Shown here: positions 1 to 8,595 of the stretch, piece by piece | Layout of the letters: each line of letters opens with the position of its first letter | How positions within the stretch are numbered: position 1 is the first letter of the stretch | Assembly: GCF_001936575.1 (NCBI RefSeq) | Contig: NZ_MSMP01000004.1 | Span: forward strand, 62,001-126,000 | Source of the DNA: Tenacibaculum agarivorans | GTDB lineage: Bacteria > Bacteroidota > Bacteroidia > Flavobacteriales > Flavobacteriaceae | Direction of reading: 5' to 3' | Length of the DNA stretch: 64,000 bases | The notes under the pieces: model-generated | Database searches by the model: none | Seen by the model: only the letters and a program-made list of their open reading frames with translations | What the model was told of the DNA's origin: nothing | Translations under genes and position numbers: made by a program

Positions 1-1
1 T

Positions 2-1090
2 TTGGGAACCAATACTACTTCTTTTATTCCGAAAAATTTAGATTATTCAATAGACAAGTTAACTACTGAATGGCAAACACCAAGTAACATTGCATTGGTA
101 AAATATTGGGGAAAAACCAATCCACAACTACCTAAAAATGCATCTATTAGTTTTACACTGAGTAATTGTCATACTACAACAAAAATTGAGTTTTCTAAAC
201 ATCAAAAACTAGAAACTCCTGAATTTGAATTATTTTTTGAAGGTAAAAAGAAAGATGATTTTAAACCTAAAATCGCAACATTTTTCAATCGAATAGCAAC
301 CTATTGTCCTTATGTATTGGAATATAAAATGGTAATCTATTCCGAAAATTCTTTTCCTCATAGTAGTGGAATTGCTTCTTCTGCAAGCGGAATGAGTGCT
401 ATTGCAATGTGTTTAATGAGTTTAGAAAAGCAACTAAACCCAACAATTTCACAAGACTTTTTCAATCAAAAGGCATCTTTTTTAGCACGTTTAGGTTCTG
501 GAAGTGCCAGTAGAAGTATTGAAGGTCCTTTGGTTATTTGGGGAGAACATGCAGATTTCAAAGAAAGCTCTGATCTATTTGGAATTCCTTTTCCTTATGA
601 TATTCATCCTATTTTTCAAAATTACCAAGACACTATCCTTTTAGTAGATAAAGGTGAAAAACAAGTATCTAGCACTGTAGGTCATAATTTAATGATTGAT
701 CATCCGTATGCTGAGAATCGTTTTAAGCAGGCTAATGATAATTTGAGTAAATTATCTAAAATTTTACAAAAAGGCGATAGTAAAGCTTTTATCAACCTAG
801 TAGAAAGTGAAGCTTTAACATTACACGCCATGATGATGACTAGTAATTCTTATTTTATTTTAATGAAACCTAACACATTAAAAGTAATTAACGAAATTTG
901 GAACTACAGGAATGAAACTAATAGTACAGTTTGTTTTACACTAGATGCTGGGGCTAACGTGCATTTATTATATCCTGAAAGTGAAACAAAAGAAATCCAT
1001 TCTTTTATAGAAAATAAATTAGCAAAATACTGTCAAAATGGTCAATACATTCATGATCATTCAGGAAATGGAGCTAAAAATCTTTACTAA
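2..1090 (+). CDS. mvaD: Diphosphomevalonate decarboxylase, 5' end cut by window edge
   Basis: Catalyses ATP-dependent decarboxylation of diphosphomevalonate to isopentenyl diphosphate, the last step of the mevalonate route in the cytoplasm. The N-terminal signature TPSNIALVKYWGK (about residues 26-38), the GHMP-type loop HSSGIASSASG (120-130) and GSGSASRSIEG (about 165-175) are typical of the family. The reading frame is open to the window edge; position 2 is only a TTG, so the true ATG probably lies a few codons upstream. The next gene starts one base after the stop, and a GHMP kinase and UbiA gene follow, forming an isoprenoid cluster. Confidence 0.95.
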   Translation: MGTNTTSFIPKNLDYSIDKLTTEWQTPSNIALVKYWGKTNPQLPKNASISFTLSNCHTTTKIEFSKHQKLETPEFELFFEGKKKDDFKPKIATFFNRIATYCPYVLEYKMVIYSENSFPHSSGIASSASGMSAIAMCLMSLEKQLNPTISQDFFNQKASFLARLGSGSASRSIEGPLVIWGEHADFKESSDLFGIPFPYDIHPIFQNYQDTILLVDKGEKQVSSTVGHNLMIDHPYAENRFKQANDNLSKLSKILQKGDSKAFINLVESEALTLHAMMMTSNSYFILMKPNTLKVINEIWNYRNETNSTVCFTLDAGANVHLLYPESETKEIHSFIENKLAKYCQNGQYIHDHSGNGAKNLY

Positions 1091-1091
1091 A

Positions 1092-1580
1092 ATGACAATT
1101 AAATCCATTACATTCTTATTTCTTTTTTTAACCAGTTTTGTGTATTCACAACAAAAAATTTGGTTAGATCTAAACGGAAATCAAACCTCTAGAGAAAAAG
1201 CATTATATTATAGAGGATATCCTAAAAAAGTAAAAAAAGGATACTGGATAATTACTTATTACAAAAACGGGAAAAAGTATAAAGAAGGTTTTAGTACAGA
1301 GAAAAATGTTGGTCTAGAATTCTACCATGGTATAGTTAAATTTTATTATAAAAATGGAAACTTATTGAAAAAGGTAGGCTATAAAAACAATGTTTTGCAT
1401 GGTATTCAAAGAGAATACTTTGAATCTGGGGAATTAAAAACACTCTTTAAATTTAAAAATGGGAAAGAAGATGGAGTTTGGAAAAGCTTTCATAAAAGCG
1501 GTAAAATAAAAACTAAAGGAAAATATAAAGACGGAGAAAAGGTTGGTGTTTGGAAAACCTTTTATAAGAATGTTTATTAA
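1092..1580 (+). CDS. MORN-repeat (YwqK-like) secreted protein
   Basis: 162 residues. An N-terminal signal peptide (about residues 1-20, ending FVYSQ) is followed by at least four MORN_2-type repeats of the form YYKNGNLLKKVGYKNNVLHG, YFESGELKTLFKFKNGKEDG and HKSGKIKTKGKYKDGEKVG. An upstream ATG at 1038 would add 18 residues read out of mvaD and destroy the signal peptide, so the start is placed at 1092, one base after the mvaD stop. Such proteins are often annotated as toxin-antitoxin YwqK antitoxins, but no toxin is nearby and the export signal argues against that role. Its place between two mevalonate genes looks like a passenger; function unknown. Confidence 0.8.
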   Translation: MTIKSITFLFLFLTSFVYSQQKIWLDLNGNQTSREKALYYRGYPKKVKKGYWIITYYKNGKKYKEGFSTEKNVGLEFYHGIVKFYYKNGNLLKKVGYKNNVLHGIQREYFESGELKTLFKFKNGKEDGVWKSFHKSGKIKTKGKYKDGEKVGVWKTFYKNVY

Positions 1581-1588
1581 ATAATAAG

Positions 1589-1596
1589 TATCTTTG
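1589..1596 (+). promoter_or_regulatory. Promoter -7 box (TATCTTTG)
   Basis: TATCTTTG matches the Bacteroidota -7 consensus TAnnTTTG, 21 bp before the GHMP kinase ATG. No clear TTG box is seen at the right distance upstream. The kinase may thus be transcribed independently of mvaD. Confidence 0.5.
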
Positions 1597-1617
1597 TAAT
1601 TAAAGATAAACTTTGAA

Positions 1618-2544
1618 ATGAAAGGACCTCTATTTTATGCCAAAATATTATTATTTGGAGAATATGGCATCATAAAAGATTCGAAAGGATTAGCTATACC
1701 ATATAATTCTTACAAAGGAGCATTAAAAGTTTCTAAAAACTTATCTGGTCAAGCTCTTAAGTCTAATGGGTATTTACGTGAGTTTTACAAGTATTTATCA
1801 ACTTTAAAAACTGATCTAGTCACTTTCAATTTAAGTGAAATAGAAAAAGATATTGAATCAGGAATGTATTTTGATTCTTCTATACCTCAAGGTTATGGAA
1901 TTGGAAGTTCTGGTGCTTTAGTAGCCTCTATTTATGATAAATATGCTACTGATAAAATTACAGTTCTTGAAAATTTAACCCGTGATAAACTATTAAAATT
2001 AAAAGAAGTTTTCTCTTTAATGGAATCTTTCTTTCATGGAAAAAGTTCTGGTTTAGATCCATTAAATTCATATTTAAGTTTACCAATACTTATCAATTCA
2101 AAAGAAAATATAGAAGCTACAGGAATTCCTTCACAAAAAGAAGGAAAAGGTGCAGTTTTCTTATTAGATTCTGAGCAAGTTGGTGAAACAGAACCTATGG
2201 TATCATTATTCATGAATAAAATGAAGAATGAAGGTTTTAGAAAAATGTTAAACGAAGAGTTTGTTACATATACAGATGCCTGTATTGACGACTTTTTAAA
2301 AGGAAATGTAAAGTCTTTATTTAAAAACGTAAAGCAACTATCTAAAGTGGTATTAACCAACTTTAAACCGATGATACCAAATGCTTTTCATAAAGTATGG
2401 GAAAACGGAATTCAAACTAATGATTACTATTTAAAACTTTGCGGATCAGGCGGAGGTGGATATATCTTAGGTTTTACTGAAGATTACGAAAGAGCAAAAC
2501 AAAGTTTAAAAGATTATAAATTAGAACTAGTATATAGATTTTAA
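1618..2544 (+). CDS. GHMP kinase, probable mevalonate kinase
   Basis: 308-residue GHMP-superfamily kinase. The N-terminal strand AKILLFGEYGIIKDSKGLAIP (residues 8-28) corresponds to the KVILFGEH motif of mevalonate kinases, with Tyr in place of the usual His. The ATP-binding loop PQGYGIGSSGA is at 90-100, and the C-terminal motif LCGSGGGGYILGF is present. Mevalonate kinase phosphorylates mevalonate to 5-phosphomevalonate. Assignment rests on context (mvaD upstream) and family motifs; a phosphomevalonate kinase role is the main alternative, since no second kinase is in the window. UbiA follows after 5 bases, so the two are probably cotranscribed. Confidence 0.82.
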   Translation: MKGPLFYAKILLFGEYGIIKDSKGLAIPYNSYKGALKVSKNLSGQALKSNGYLREFYKYLSTLKTDLVTFNLSEIEKDIESGMYFDSSIPQGYGIGSSGALVASIYDKYATDKITVLENLTRDKLLKLKEVFSLMESFFHGKSSGLDPLNSYLSLPILINSKENIEATGIPSQKEGKGAVFLLDSEQVGETEPMVSLFMNKMKNEGFRKMLNEEFVTYTDACIDDFLKGNVKSLFKNVKQLSKVVLTNFKPMIPNAFHKVWENGIQTNDYYLKLCGSGGGGYILGFTEDYERAKQSLKDYKLELVYRF

Positions 2545-2549
2545 CCTCT

Positions 2550-3470
2550 ATGAATCTTAAGTTTTACAACAGCCCCGTATTGGTAAAACTATTAAGTCTA
2601 TTATCTGTTGTAAGAGGATATAATATTTTAGTATTAATAGCTGCACAATATCTTGCGGCTATTTTTATTTTCTCTGAAAAAAAATCAGTAAGACATGTCT
2701 TACTAGATTGGCACTTATTATACTTAGTGTTAGCAACAGTATGTGTAATTGCTTCAGGATATATTATTAATAATTTTTATGATGTAAAAGCTGATAGAAT
2801 TAACAAACCTATAAAAGCTAATTTAGATGATTATATAAAGCAAGAAACCAAACTTTCTTTATATTTTCTATTAAACTTTATAGCATTCGCATTTGGATGT
2901 TTAGTTTCATGGAGAGCTGCATTATTTTTCAGTCTATACATTTTTGGTATTTGGCTGTACTCTCATAAATTAAAAAAATATCCTCTTATAGGATTAGTTA
3001 GCGTAACTATACTTACCATTCTCCCTTTCTTTGTCATCTTTGTACATTTTAAAAATTTCTCAAAAGTAATTTTTGTACACGCTTTTTTTCTCTTTTTAGT
3101 AATCATGGCTAGAGAACTCATTAAAGATTTAGAAAACATTAAAGGAGCTATAGTTAATAACTATAACACATTTCCGGTAGTATATGGTGAAAGAAAAACA
3201 AAACAGTTTATTCTTTTACTTTTAATTTTGACATTAGTACCCGTATCAATTTTATTCGATTATCCAGCAATTCAATATATGAAGTATTATTTTTATGTAG
3301 CAGGAATAACATTAATACTCACTGGAATATACACATGGAAGTCAACCACAAAACAACAATATCAACGCGTGCATAACGTTTTAAAAATTTTACTATTAAT
3401 AGGTGTCTTTAGTCTTTTACTGATAGACAGAGCTTTATTATTAGATAAAGTAATTGATCAACTTAATTAA
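2550..3470 (+). CDS. UbiA-family prenyltransferase (GGGP synthase-like)
   Basis: 306-residue integral membrane protein with about eight hydrophobic segments. The first prenyl-diphosphate/Mg motif NNFYDVKADRINKP (residues 74-87) and a second Asp motif RELIKDLENIKG (about 188-199) identify the UbiA superfamily. Homologues in this context are usually named geranylgeranylglycerol-phosphate geranylgeranyltransferase, which join a polyprenyl diphosphate to an acceptor. The acceptor cannot be told from sequence; menaquinone-type aromatic acceptors are an alternative. It sits directly behind the mevalonate kinase, which supplies its isoprenoid substrate pathway. Confidence 0.8.
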   Translation: MNLKFYNSPVLVKLLSLLSVVRGYNILVLIAAQYLAAIFIFSEKKSVRHVLLDWHLLYLVLATVCVIASGYIINNFYDVKADRINKPIKANLDDYIKQETKLSLYFLLNFIAFAFGCLVSWRAALFFSLYIFGIWLYSHKLKKYPLIGLVSVTILTILPFFVIFVHFKNFSKVIFVHAFFLFLVIMARELIKDLENIKGAIVNNYNTFPVVYGERKTKQFILLLLILTLVPVSILFDYPAIQYMKYYFYVAGITLILTGIYTWKSTTKQQYQRVHNVLKILLLIGVFSLLLIDRALLLDKVIDQLN

Positions 3471-3486
3471 AATCAAATATTTAACC

Positions 3487-3494
3487 TATATTTG
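3487..3494 (+). promoter_or_regulatory. Promoter -7 box (TATATTTG)
   Basis: TATATTTG followed by CGCCCG, 22 bp upstream of the pseudouridine synthase ATG at 3517. It is a perfect TAnnTTTG match; the -33 TTG is not clearly placed. Confidence 0.6.
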
Positions 3495-3516
3495 CGCCCG
3501 TTTTAAAAAATAAAAA

Positions 3517-4338
3517 ATGAATAATAAAAACTCGTCGAGAGGACGACAAGCTGGCAGAAACAGCAATCCTCGCTTTAAACGTCAATCTCCAGTAAAGAAA
3601 ACTAACAATAATCAAAAACAAGAAGATTCTTCTGGTGTTAGGCTTAATAAATTTATAGCTAATGCAGGAATCTGTTCAAGAAGAGAAGCTGATACATACA
3701 TAGAACATGGAAGTGTTACTGTTAATGGTAATCTAGTAACTGAGATGGGATATAAGGTACAGCCTGATGATGAAGTACGTTTTGATGGTAGTTTAATTTC
3801 TATGGAAGAAAAAAAATATGTGCTACTTAACAAACCTAAAAATTACATTACCACTATGGAAGATGACCGTGGTAGAAAAACTGTAATGGAACTCATAGGT
3901 AATGCGACCAAAGAGCGTATATATCCCGTAGGAAGATTAGATAGGAACACAACAGGATTGTTATTATTTACGAATGATGGAGAATTAGCTAAAAAACTAA
4001 CTCACCCTAAGCATAATGTACGAAAGTTATATCATGCTTCGTTAGACAAAAAATTATCATTATCTGATTTGGATAAATTAAGAGGAGATGTAGTTATTGA
4101 AGGTCGCAAAGTTTTCATTGATGCTGTATCTTATGTAACAGGAGAAAAGAAAACAGAAGTAGGTATTGAAATTCATTCAGGTAGAAATAGAATTGTTCGT
4201 AAAATATTTGAACATTTTGGATACCATGTTGTAAAATTAGATCGTGTAATTTTTGCGGGATTAACCAAGAAGAATCTACCTAGAGGTAGATGGAGAACTT
4301 TAACACAACAAGAAGTTAACAACTTAAAAATGTTATAA
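3517..4338 (+). CDS. rluB: RluB/RsuA-family rRNA pseudouridine synthase
   Basis: 273 residues. A basic, Asn/Arg/Lys-rich extension (1-40) precedes an S4 RNA-binding domain (RLNKFIANAGICSRREADTYI, about 43-63) and the catalytic domain with the RLD motif YPVGRLDRNTTGLLLFT, whose Asp is the nucleophile. The enzyme isomerises uridine in rRNA; RluB acts on the 2605 region of 23S rRNA in E. coli, but RluE/RsuA-type specificity is not excluded. The GAF protein gene begins at the base after the stop codon, implying cotranscription. Confidence 0.88.
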   Translation: MNNKNSSRGRQAGRNSNPRFKRQSPVKKTNNNQKQEDSSGVRLNKFIANAGICSRREADTYIEHGSVTVNGNLVTEMGYKVQPDDEVRFDGSLISMEEKKYVLLNKPKNYITTMEDDRGRKTVMELIGNATKERIYPVGRLDRNTTGLLLFTNDGELAKKLTHPKHNVRKLYHASLDKKLSLSDLDKLRGDVVIEGRKVFIDAVSYVTGEKKTEVGIEIHSGRNRIVRKIFEHFGYHVVKLDRVIFAGLTKKNLPRGRWRTLTQQEVNNLKML

Positions 4339-4794
4339 ATGAATATTGAAAATTTAAAAAATCAAGTAGATACTATTTTAAATAATGAAACAACTAGTAT
4401 TGAAAATAAACTTCAAGCAATTTGTGATTACTTAAAAGGAGAAGTATCTTATTATGATTGGGTTGGTTTTTATTTTAAAAATGGCAACAAAGAAGAATTA
4501 AAATTAGCTCAATTTGCTGGTGAGCCTACTGAACATACTATAATTCCTTTTGGTAAAGGAATATGTGGACAAGTGGCTGTTAGCAATGAAAATTTTGTAG
4601 TACAAGATGTTTCTGAGCAAGACAACTATATTTCTTGCGGTTGGAAAGTAAAATCTGAGATTGTAATTCCAATTTTTGTTGACGGAGAAAACATAGGTCA
4701 AATAGACATTGATTCACATACAGTTAATCCTTTTTCTAAAGACGATGAAGACTTATTAGAATACATATGTAAAAAAATCGCTACATTTTTGTAA
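4339..4794 (+). CDS. GAF-domain protein, fRMsr (MsrC)-like
   Basis: 151-residue single GAF domain of the free methionine-(R)-sulfoxide reductase type. The core shows YYDWVGFYF, GEPTEHTIIPFGKGICGQVA and KSEIVIPIFVDGENIGQIDID. Cys76 (GICG) and Cys100 (ISCGW) match two of the three redox cysteines of E. coli MsrC; the position of the third is His66 here, ten residues before Cys76. Activity is therefore likely but may use a different resolving scheme. ATG directly abuts the stop of the rluB-like gene. Confidence 0.8.
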   Translation: MNIENLKNQVDTILNNETTSIENKLQAICDYLKGEVSYYDWVGFYFKNGNKEELKLAQFAGEPTEHTIIPFGKGICGQVAVSNENFVVQDVSEQDNYISCGWKVKSEIVIPIFVDGENIGQIDIDSHTVNPFSKDDEDLLEYICKKIATFL

Positions 4795-4810
4795 AAAAAT
4801 CTATAAATCC

Positions 4811-4840
4811 TTGGTTATATGGTTTTTTTGTATAAATTTG
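4811..4840 (+). promoter_or_regulatory. Promoter of the 38-aa small gene
   Basis: TTG at 4811-4813, 19 bp spacer, then TAAATTTG at 4833-4840: a complete Bacteroidota-type promoter. Nothing but the small ORF at 4887-5003 lies between it and the terminator at 5025-5072. Confidence 0.65.
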
Positions 4841-4886
4841 TTAAAAGTTATTAACATTTTTTTTACAAACTCAAAATCCCCTAAAG

Positions 4887-5003
4887 ATGAGTAAAAACAT
4901 CCCTAGTTATGAAGGCTTAGGTAAAAACACCGAAGCTGGAAAGTTGACTTTGCTGGAAAAAATTGCCCTTTGGGTTAGAGATTTCCTCGAAAATGCAGAA
5001 TAA
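4887..5003 (+). CDS. Small ORF, 38 residues, own transcription unit
   Basis: ATG-initiated ORF encoding 38 residues beginning MSKNIPSYEGLGKNTEAG and ending VRDFLENAE. It has its own promoter (4811-4840) and a strong terminator (5025-5072). The second half, from about residue 17, alternates hydrophobic and charged residues (LTLLEKIALWVRDFLENAE) and would form an amphipathic helix; there is no signal peptide. Codon use and composition look like its neighbours. No function is recognised. Alternatives are a regulatory leader peptide or a small RNA in which the ORF is incidental, but the promoter-ORF-terminator layout favours a real small protein gene. Confidence 0.6.
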   Translation: MSKNIPSYEGLGKNTEAGKLTLLEKIALWVRDFLENAE

Positions 5004-5024
5004 AAAGTCAACATGGAAAAAACC

Positions 5025-5072
5025 AAACCGAAAAAATTTGTAAGTTATTAACATATTTTTTCGGTTTTTTCT
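5025..5072 (+). terminator. Rho-independent terminator before purH
   Basis: Inverted repeat AAACCGAAAAAA (5025-5036) and TTTTTTCGGTTT (5056-5067) followed by T residues. It closes the small ORF unit and isolates it from purH. Confidence 0.75.
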
Positions 5073-5091
5073 TTGCCTTTACATAAAATCA

Positions 5092-5122
5092 TTGCAGTAG
5101 AATTCTTCTTTTAGTAAATTTG
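5092..5122 (+). promoter_or_regulatory. purH promoter
   Basis: TTG at 5092-5094, 20 bp spacer, TAAATTTG at 5115-5122, 24 bp before the purH ATG at 5147. It lies just downstream of the terminator, so purH starts a new transcript. No purine-responsive riboswitch is visible in the short leader. Confidence 0.7.
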
Positions 5123-5146
5123 CGCGCTCATTGACAACACAACAAC

Positions 5147-6670
5147 ATGAGCACAAAAACAATAAAATCTGCATTAATTTCTGTCTTTCATAAAGATGGA
5201 CTAGCACCAATAGCAAAAAAACTTAACGAATTAGGAGTAACTATTTACTCTACTGGAGGTACAGAAAAATTCATTTCTGAATTAGGAATTGATGTAGTTT
5301 CTGTGGAAAGTGTTACTGATTACCCTTCAATTTTAGGAGGACGTGTTAAAACTTTACACCCAAAAGTTTTTGGTGGAATTCTTAATCGTCAAGATAATGA
5401 AGGAGATGTTCAACAGTTAGAAGAATATAATATCCCTCAAATAGATTTAGTGATTGTAGATCTATATCCTTTTGAAAAAACAGTTGCTTCTGGCGCTTCT
5501 GAGCAAGATATTATTGAAAAAATAGATATTGGTGGTATCTCGTTAATTAGAGCTGCAGCCAAAAACTTTAAAGATACTTTTATTGTATCTTCAATGGAGC
5601 AATATGACGAGTTTTTAAACATTATTTCTGATAATAATGGAGAAACCTCAATAGTAGACAGAAAACGATTTGCTGCTAAAGCATTCAATATTTCTTCTCA
5701 CTACGATACTGCTATTTTTAATTATTTTAATGAAGATGAAGTAGCTTTTAAAGCTAGTGAGACTATTTCTAAGACATTACGATATGGTGAAAATCCACAT
5801 CAAAAAGGATTTTTCTTTGGAGATTTAGATGCTATGTTTGATAAGCTCCATGGAAAAGAATTAAGCTACAACAATTTATTAGATGTAGATGCCGCTGTTA
5901 ATCTAATTGGTGAATTTAAAGGAGAAGCACCTACGTTTGCTATCTTAAAACATAATAATGCTTGTGGATTTGCACAAAGAGAAACCGTTTATCAAGCTTA
6001 TGTAGATGCACTTGCTGGTGATCCTGTTTCTGCTTTTGGTGGAATTTTAATTACCAACACAACAATAGATAAAGAAACTGCAGAAGAAATTCATAAATTA
6101 TTCTGTGAAGTAGTTATTGCTCCTAGCTTTAGTGATGACGCATTAGAAATTTTAAAAGGAAAAAAGAATCGAATTATACTTATTCAGAAAGAAGTTACGT
6201 TATCTACTCAAACAGTAAGAACTGCCCTTAATGGAGTATTAGTACAAGATAAAGATAATAAAACGGACGCTATAGAAGATCTTTCATATCCTACAAACAC
6301 AAAACCTAATCAAGACGAGTTAGAAGATTTATTATTTGCTTCAAAAATATGTAAGCATACTAAATCTAACACTATTGTTTTAGCTAAAAACAAGCAATTA
6401 TGTGCTAGTGGTACTGGTCAAACTAGTCGAGTAGACGCTTTACGTCAAGCAATTGATAAAGCAAAAAGTTTTGATTTTGATTTAAAAGGAGCTGTTATGG
6501 CTAGTGATGCTTTCTTCCCTTTTCCAGACTGTGTAGAAATAGCTGATAAAGCAGGAATTTCATCAGTAATTCAACCAGGAGGATCTATAAAAGATGAATT
6601 AAGTATCAACTACTGTAATGAGAATAATCTATCTATGGTATTTACAGGAACAAGACACTTTAAACATTAG
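5147..6670 (+). CDS. purH: Bifunctional AICAR formyltransferase/IMP cyclohydrolase
   Basis: 507 residues, full length for PurH. Catalyses the last two steps of IMP synthesis: formylation of AICAR with 10-formyl-THF, then ring closure. The N-terminal MGS-like cyclohydrolase domain (1 to about 195) has IYSTGGTEKFI and GGRVKTLHPKVFGGIL. The C-terminal transformylase domain shows RYGENPHQ and KHNNACGFA, a variant of the common KHxNPCG catalytic motif. It has its own promoter and no close partner. Confidence 0.97.
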   Translation: MSTKTIKSALISVFHKDGLAPIAKKLNELGVTIYSTGGTEKFISELGIDVVSVESVTDYPSILGGRVKTLHPKVFGGILNRQDNEGDVQQLEEYNIPQIDLVIVDLYPFEKTVASGASEQDIIEKIDIGGISLIRAAAKNFKDTFIVSSMEQYDEFLNIISDNNGETSIVDRKRFAAKAFNISSHYDTAIFNYFNEDEVAFKASETISKTLRYGENPHQKGFFFGDLDAMFDKLHGKELSYNNLLDVDAAVNLIGEFKGEAPTFAILKHNNACGFAQRETVYQAYVDALAGDPVSAFGGILITNTTIDKETAEEIHKLFCEVVIAPSFSDDALEILKGKKNRIILIQKEVTLSTQTVRTALNGVLVQDKDNKTDAIEDLSYPTNTKPNQDELEDLLFASKICKHTKSNTIVLAKNKQLCASGTGQTSRVDALRQAIDKAKSFDFDLKGAVMASDAFFPFPDCVEIADKAGISSVIQPGGSIKDELSINYCNENNLSMVFTGTRHFKH

Positions 6671-6702
6671 AATTATAGTGTTTTTTCTTTCATTTTTTTT
6701 AT

Positions 6703-6710
6703 TAGATTTG
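6703..6710 (+). promoter_or_regulatory. mreB operon promoter -7 box (TAGATTTG)
   Basis: TAGATTTG matches TAnnTTTG, 36 bp upstream of the mreB ATG. The upstream half is a T-rich run with no clear TTG. It would drive mreB-mreC-mreD-mrdA-rodA. Confidence 0.5.
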
Positions 6711-6746
6711 TGAGAATACATAAACGGGATATAATAAATAAAATTT

Positions 6747-7775
6747 ATGGGATTTTTTGACTTTCTAACGGAAGATATAGCAATTGATTTGGGAACTGCA
6801 AACACCCTAATAATTCATGATGGAAAAGTGGTGATTGATAATCCCTCCATAGTGGCTCGAAATAGAGTAAATGGAAAAATCATTGCTACAGGTAAGGAAG
6901 CTCAAAAAATGCAAGGTAAAACCCATGAAAACATTAAAACTATTCGTCCACTAAAAGATGGAGTTATCGCAGATTTCCAAGCCTCTGAAGATATGATCAA
7001 AGAGTTTGTGAAACAGATACCTGCAATTAGAAAGAAAATCTTCCCTCCTTCATTACGAATGGTAATTTGTATCCCTTCTGGTATAACAGAAGTAGAAAAA
7101 AGAGCAGTAATCGATTCTGCTCGTCATATGAATGCTAAAGAAATTTATCTCATCTATGAACCAATGGCTGCGGCCATTGGTGTAGGTGTAGATATTATGG
7201 AACCTAAAGGAAATATGATTATTGATATAGGCGGTGGAACTACTGAAATCGCTGTCATTGCTTTAGCAGGTATTGTTTGTGACCAATCTGTAAAAGTTGC
7301 TGGTGATTTATTTACGAGTGATATTATGTATTACATGAGAACACAACATAACTTATATGTAGGTGAAACCACTGCTGAAAAAATGAAAATCCAAATTGGC
7401 GCTGCAACTGAAGATCTTGATGAAGCTCCAGAAGACATGATGGTACAAGGTAGAGACTTATTAAGTGGAAAACCTAAACAAGTTCAAGTTTCTTATAGAG
7501 AAATGGCTAAAGCTTTAGATAAATCAATTTTAAGAATTGAGGACGCTGTAATGGAAACCTTATCAAAAACTCCTCCTGAATTAGCGGCTGACATATATAA
7601 TACAGGGATTTATTTAGCTGGTGGTGGATCGATGTTAAGAGGACTAGATAAAAGATTGTCTCGTAAAACTGATTTACCTGTTTATATTGCCGAAGATCCT
7701 TTAAGAGCTGTAGTAAGAGGTACAGGTATAGCTTTAAAAAACCTGAATAGATATAAGAGTGTACTAGTAAGCTAA
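6747..7775 (+). CDS. mreB: Rod shape-determining protein MreB
   Basis: 342-residue bacterial actin. Phosphate-1 motif DLGTANTLI (about 15-23), phosphate-2 DIGGGTTEIAVIAL (about 161-174) and adenosine motif AGGGSMLRGL (about 291-300) are intact. It forms membrane-bound filaments that position the elongasome. First gene of the run mreB-mreC-mreD-mrdA-rodA, whose members are separated by 7 bases or overlap. Confidence 0.97.
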   Translation: MGFFDFLTEDIAIDLGTANTLIIHDGKVVIDNPSIVARNRVNGKIIATGKEAQKMQGKTHENIKTIRPLKDGVIADFQASEDMIKEFVKQIPAIRKKIFPPSLRMVICIPSGITEVEKRAVIDSARHMNAKEIYLIYEPMAAAIGVGVDIMEPKGNMIIDIGGGTTEIAVIALAGIVCDQSVKVAGDLFTSDIMYYMRTQHNLYVGETTAEKMKIQIGAATEDLDEAPEDMMVQGRDLLSGKPKQVQVSYREMAKALDKSILRIEDAVMETLSKTPPELAADIYNTGIYLAGGGSMLRGLDKRLSRKTDLPVYIAEDPLRAVVRGTGIALKNLNRYKSVLVS

Positions 7776-7782
7776 TGTTACC

Positions 7783-8595
7783 ATGCAACAACTCATTTTT
7801 TTCCTACAGAGATACAAATATTTTTTGTGTTTCATTTTGTTGCAAATTATAGCGCTATTTCTAACTATTAATAATCATAGCTTTCATAGAAGTAAGTTTA
7901 TTAGTTCTGCAAATTCAATTTCTGGCAACTTTTACACCAAGAAAAACAGCATTAGTAGTTATTTAGATTTAAGATCTGAAAACAATTCTCTTATTGAAGA
8001 AAATCAGCTGTTAAAAAACAAAATCTCATTACTTGAACAGCAAATAGATCAAGTTGATAGTCAAACCAAAATTGATTCTATTGCCAATCAACAGTATAAA
8101 TATGTTGATGGTAAAATAATTAAAAATGAATTTCATAAACCCTATAACTTTTTAACTATCAATAGAGGAAAAAAGCATGGAGTTACTAGTGAAATGGCAG
8201 TTGTAAATCATAAAGGGATTATTGGGGTTACTGACTTTTCTTCTGAAAACTATAGTAGAGTTAGATCAATATTAAATAGAGATAGTAAAATCAATGCTAA
8301 ACTAAAAAACACAACGTATTTTGGTTCTTTAAGTTGGGATGGAAAAGATCTAAATACTGTTCAATTAGCTGATATCCCTAGACAAGCTACAATTAATGTG
8401 GGAGATACAATTGTTACTGGTGGTAATTCAACTATTTTTCCAAAAGGAATACCAATTGGAATTGTTGAAAAAAATTCTAAGGCAATGATTCAAGTGAAGT
8501 TATTTAACGAAATGAATAGACTTGAAAACATATACACTATTATTAATTTTGACAAACAAGAAATTAAAGATTTAGAAAACGCTAATAATGAATAA
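7783..8595 (+). CDS. mreC: Rod shape-determining protein MreC
   Basis: 270 residues. One N-terminal membrane segment (about 11-28), a coiled coil rich in Leu/Glu/Asn (about 65-100), then the periplasmic beta domains with TINRGKKHGVTSEMAVVNHKGIIG and GDTIVTGGNSTIFPKGIPIG, characteristic of MreC. It links MreB to PBP2/RodA. It starts 7 bases after mreB and overlaps mreD by 8 bases. Confidence 0.93.
   Translation: MQQLIFFLQRYKYFLCFILLQIIALFLTINNHSFHRSKFISSANSISGNFYTKKNSISSYLDLRSENNSLIEENQLLKNKISLLEQQIDQVDSQTKIDSIANQQYKYVDGKIIKNEFHKPYNFLTINRGKKHGVTSEMAVVNHKGIIGVTDFSSENYSRVRSILNRDSKINAKLKNTTYFGSLSWDGKDLNTVQLADIPRQATINVGDTIVTGGNSTIFPKGIPIGIVEKNSKAMIQVKLFNEMNRLENIYTIINFDKQEIKDLENANNE

Noticed and set aside
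2034..2360. Minus-strand open frame of 108 codons inside the GHMP kinase gene
   Set aside because: Antisense shadow of a conserved kinase; no promoter or homology seen.
5123..5146. Possible purine riboswitch in front of purH
   Set aside because: The leader between the -7 box and the ATG is only about 24 bases, too short for a riboswitch aptamer.
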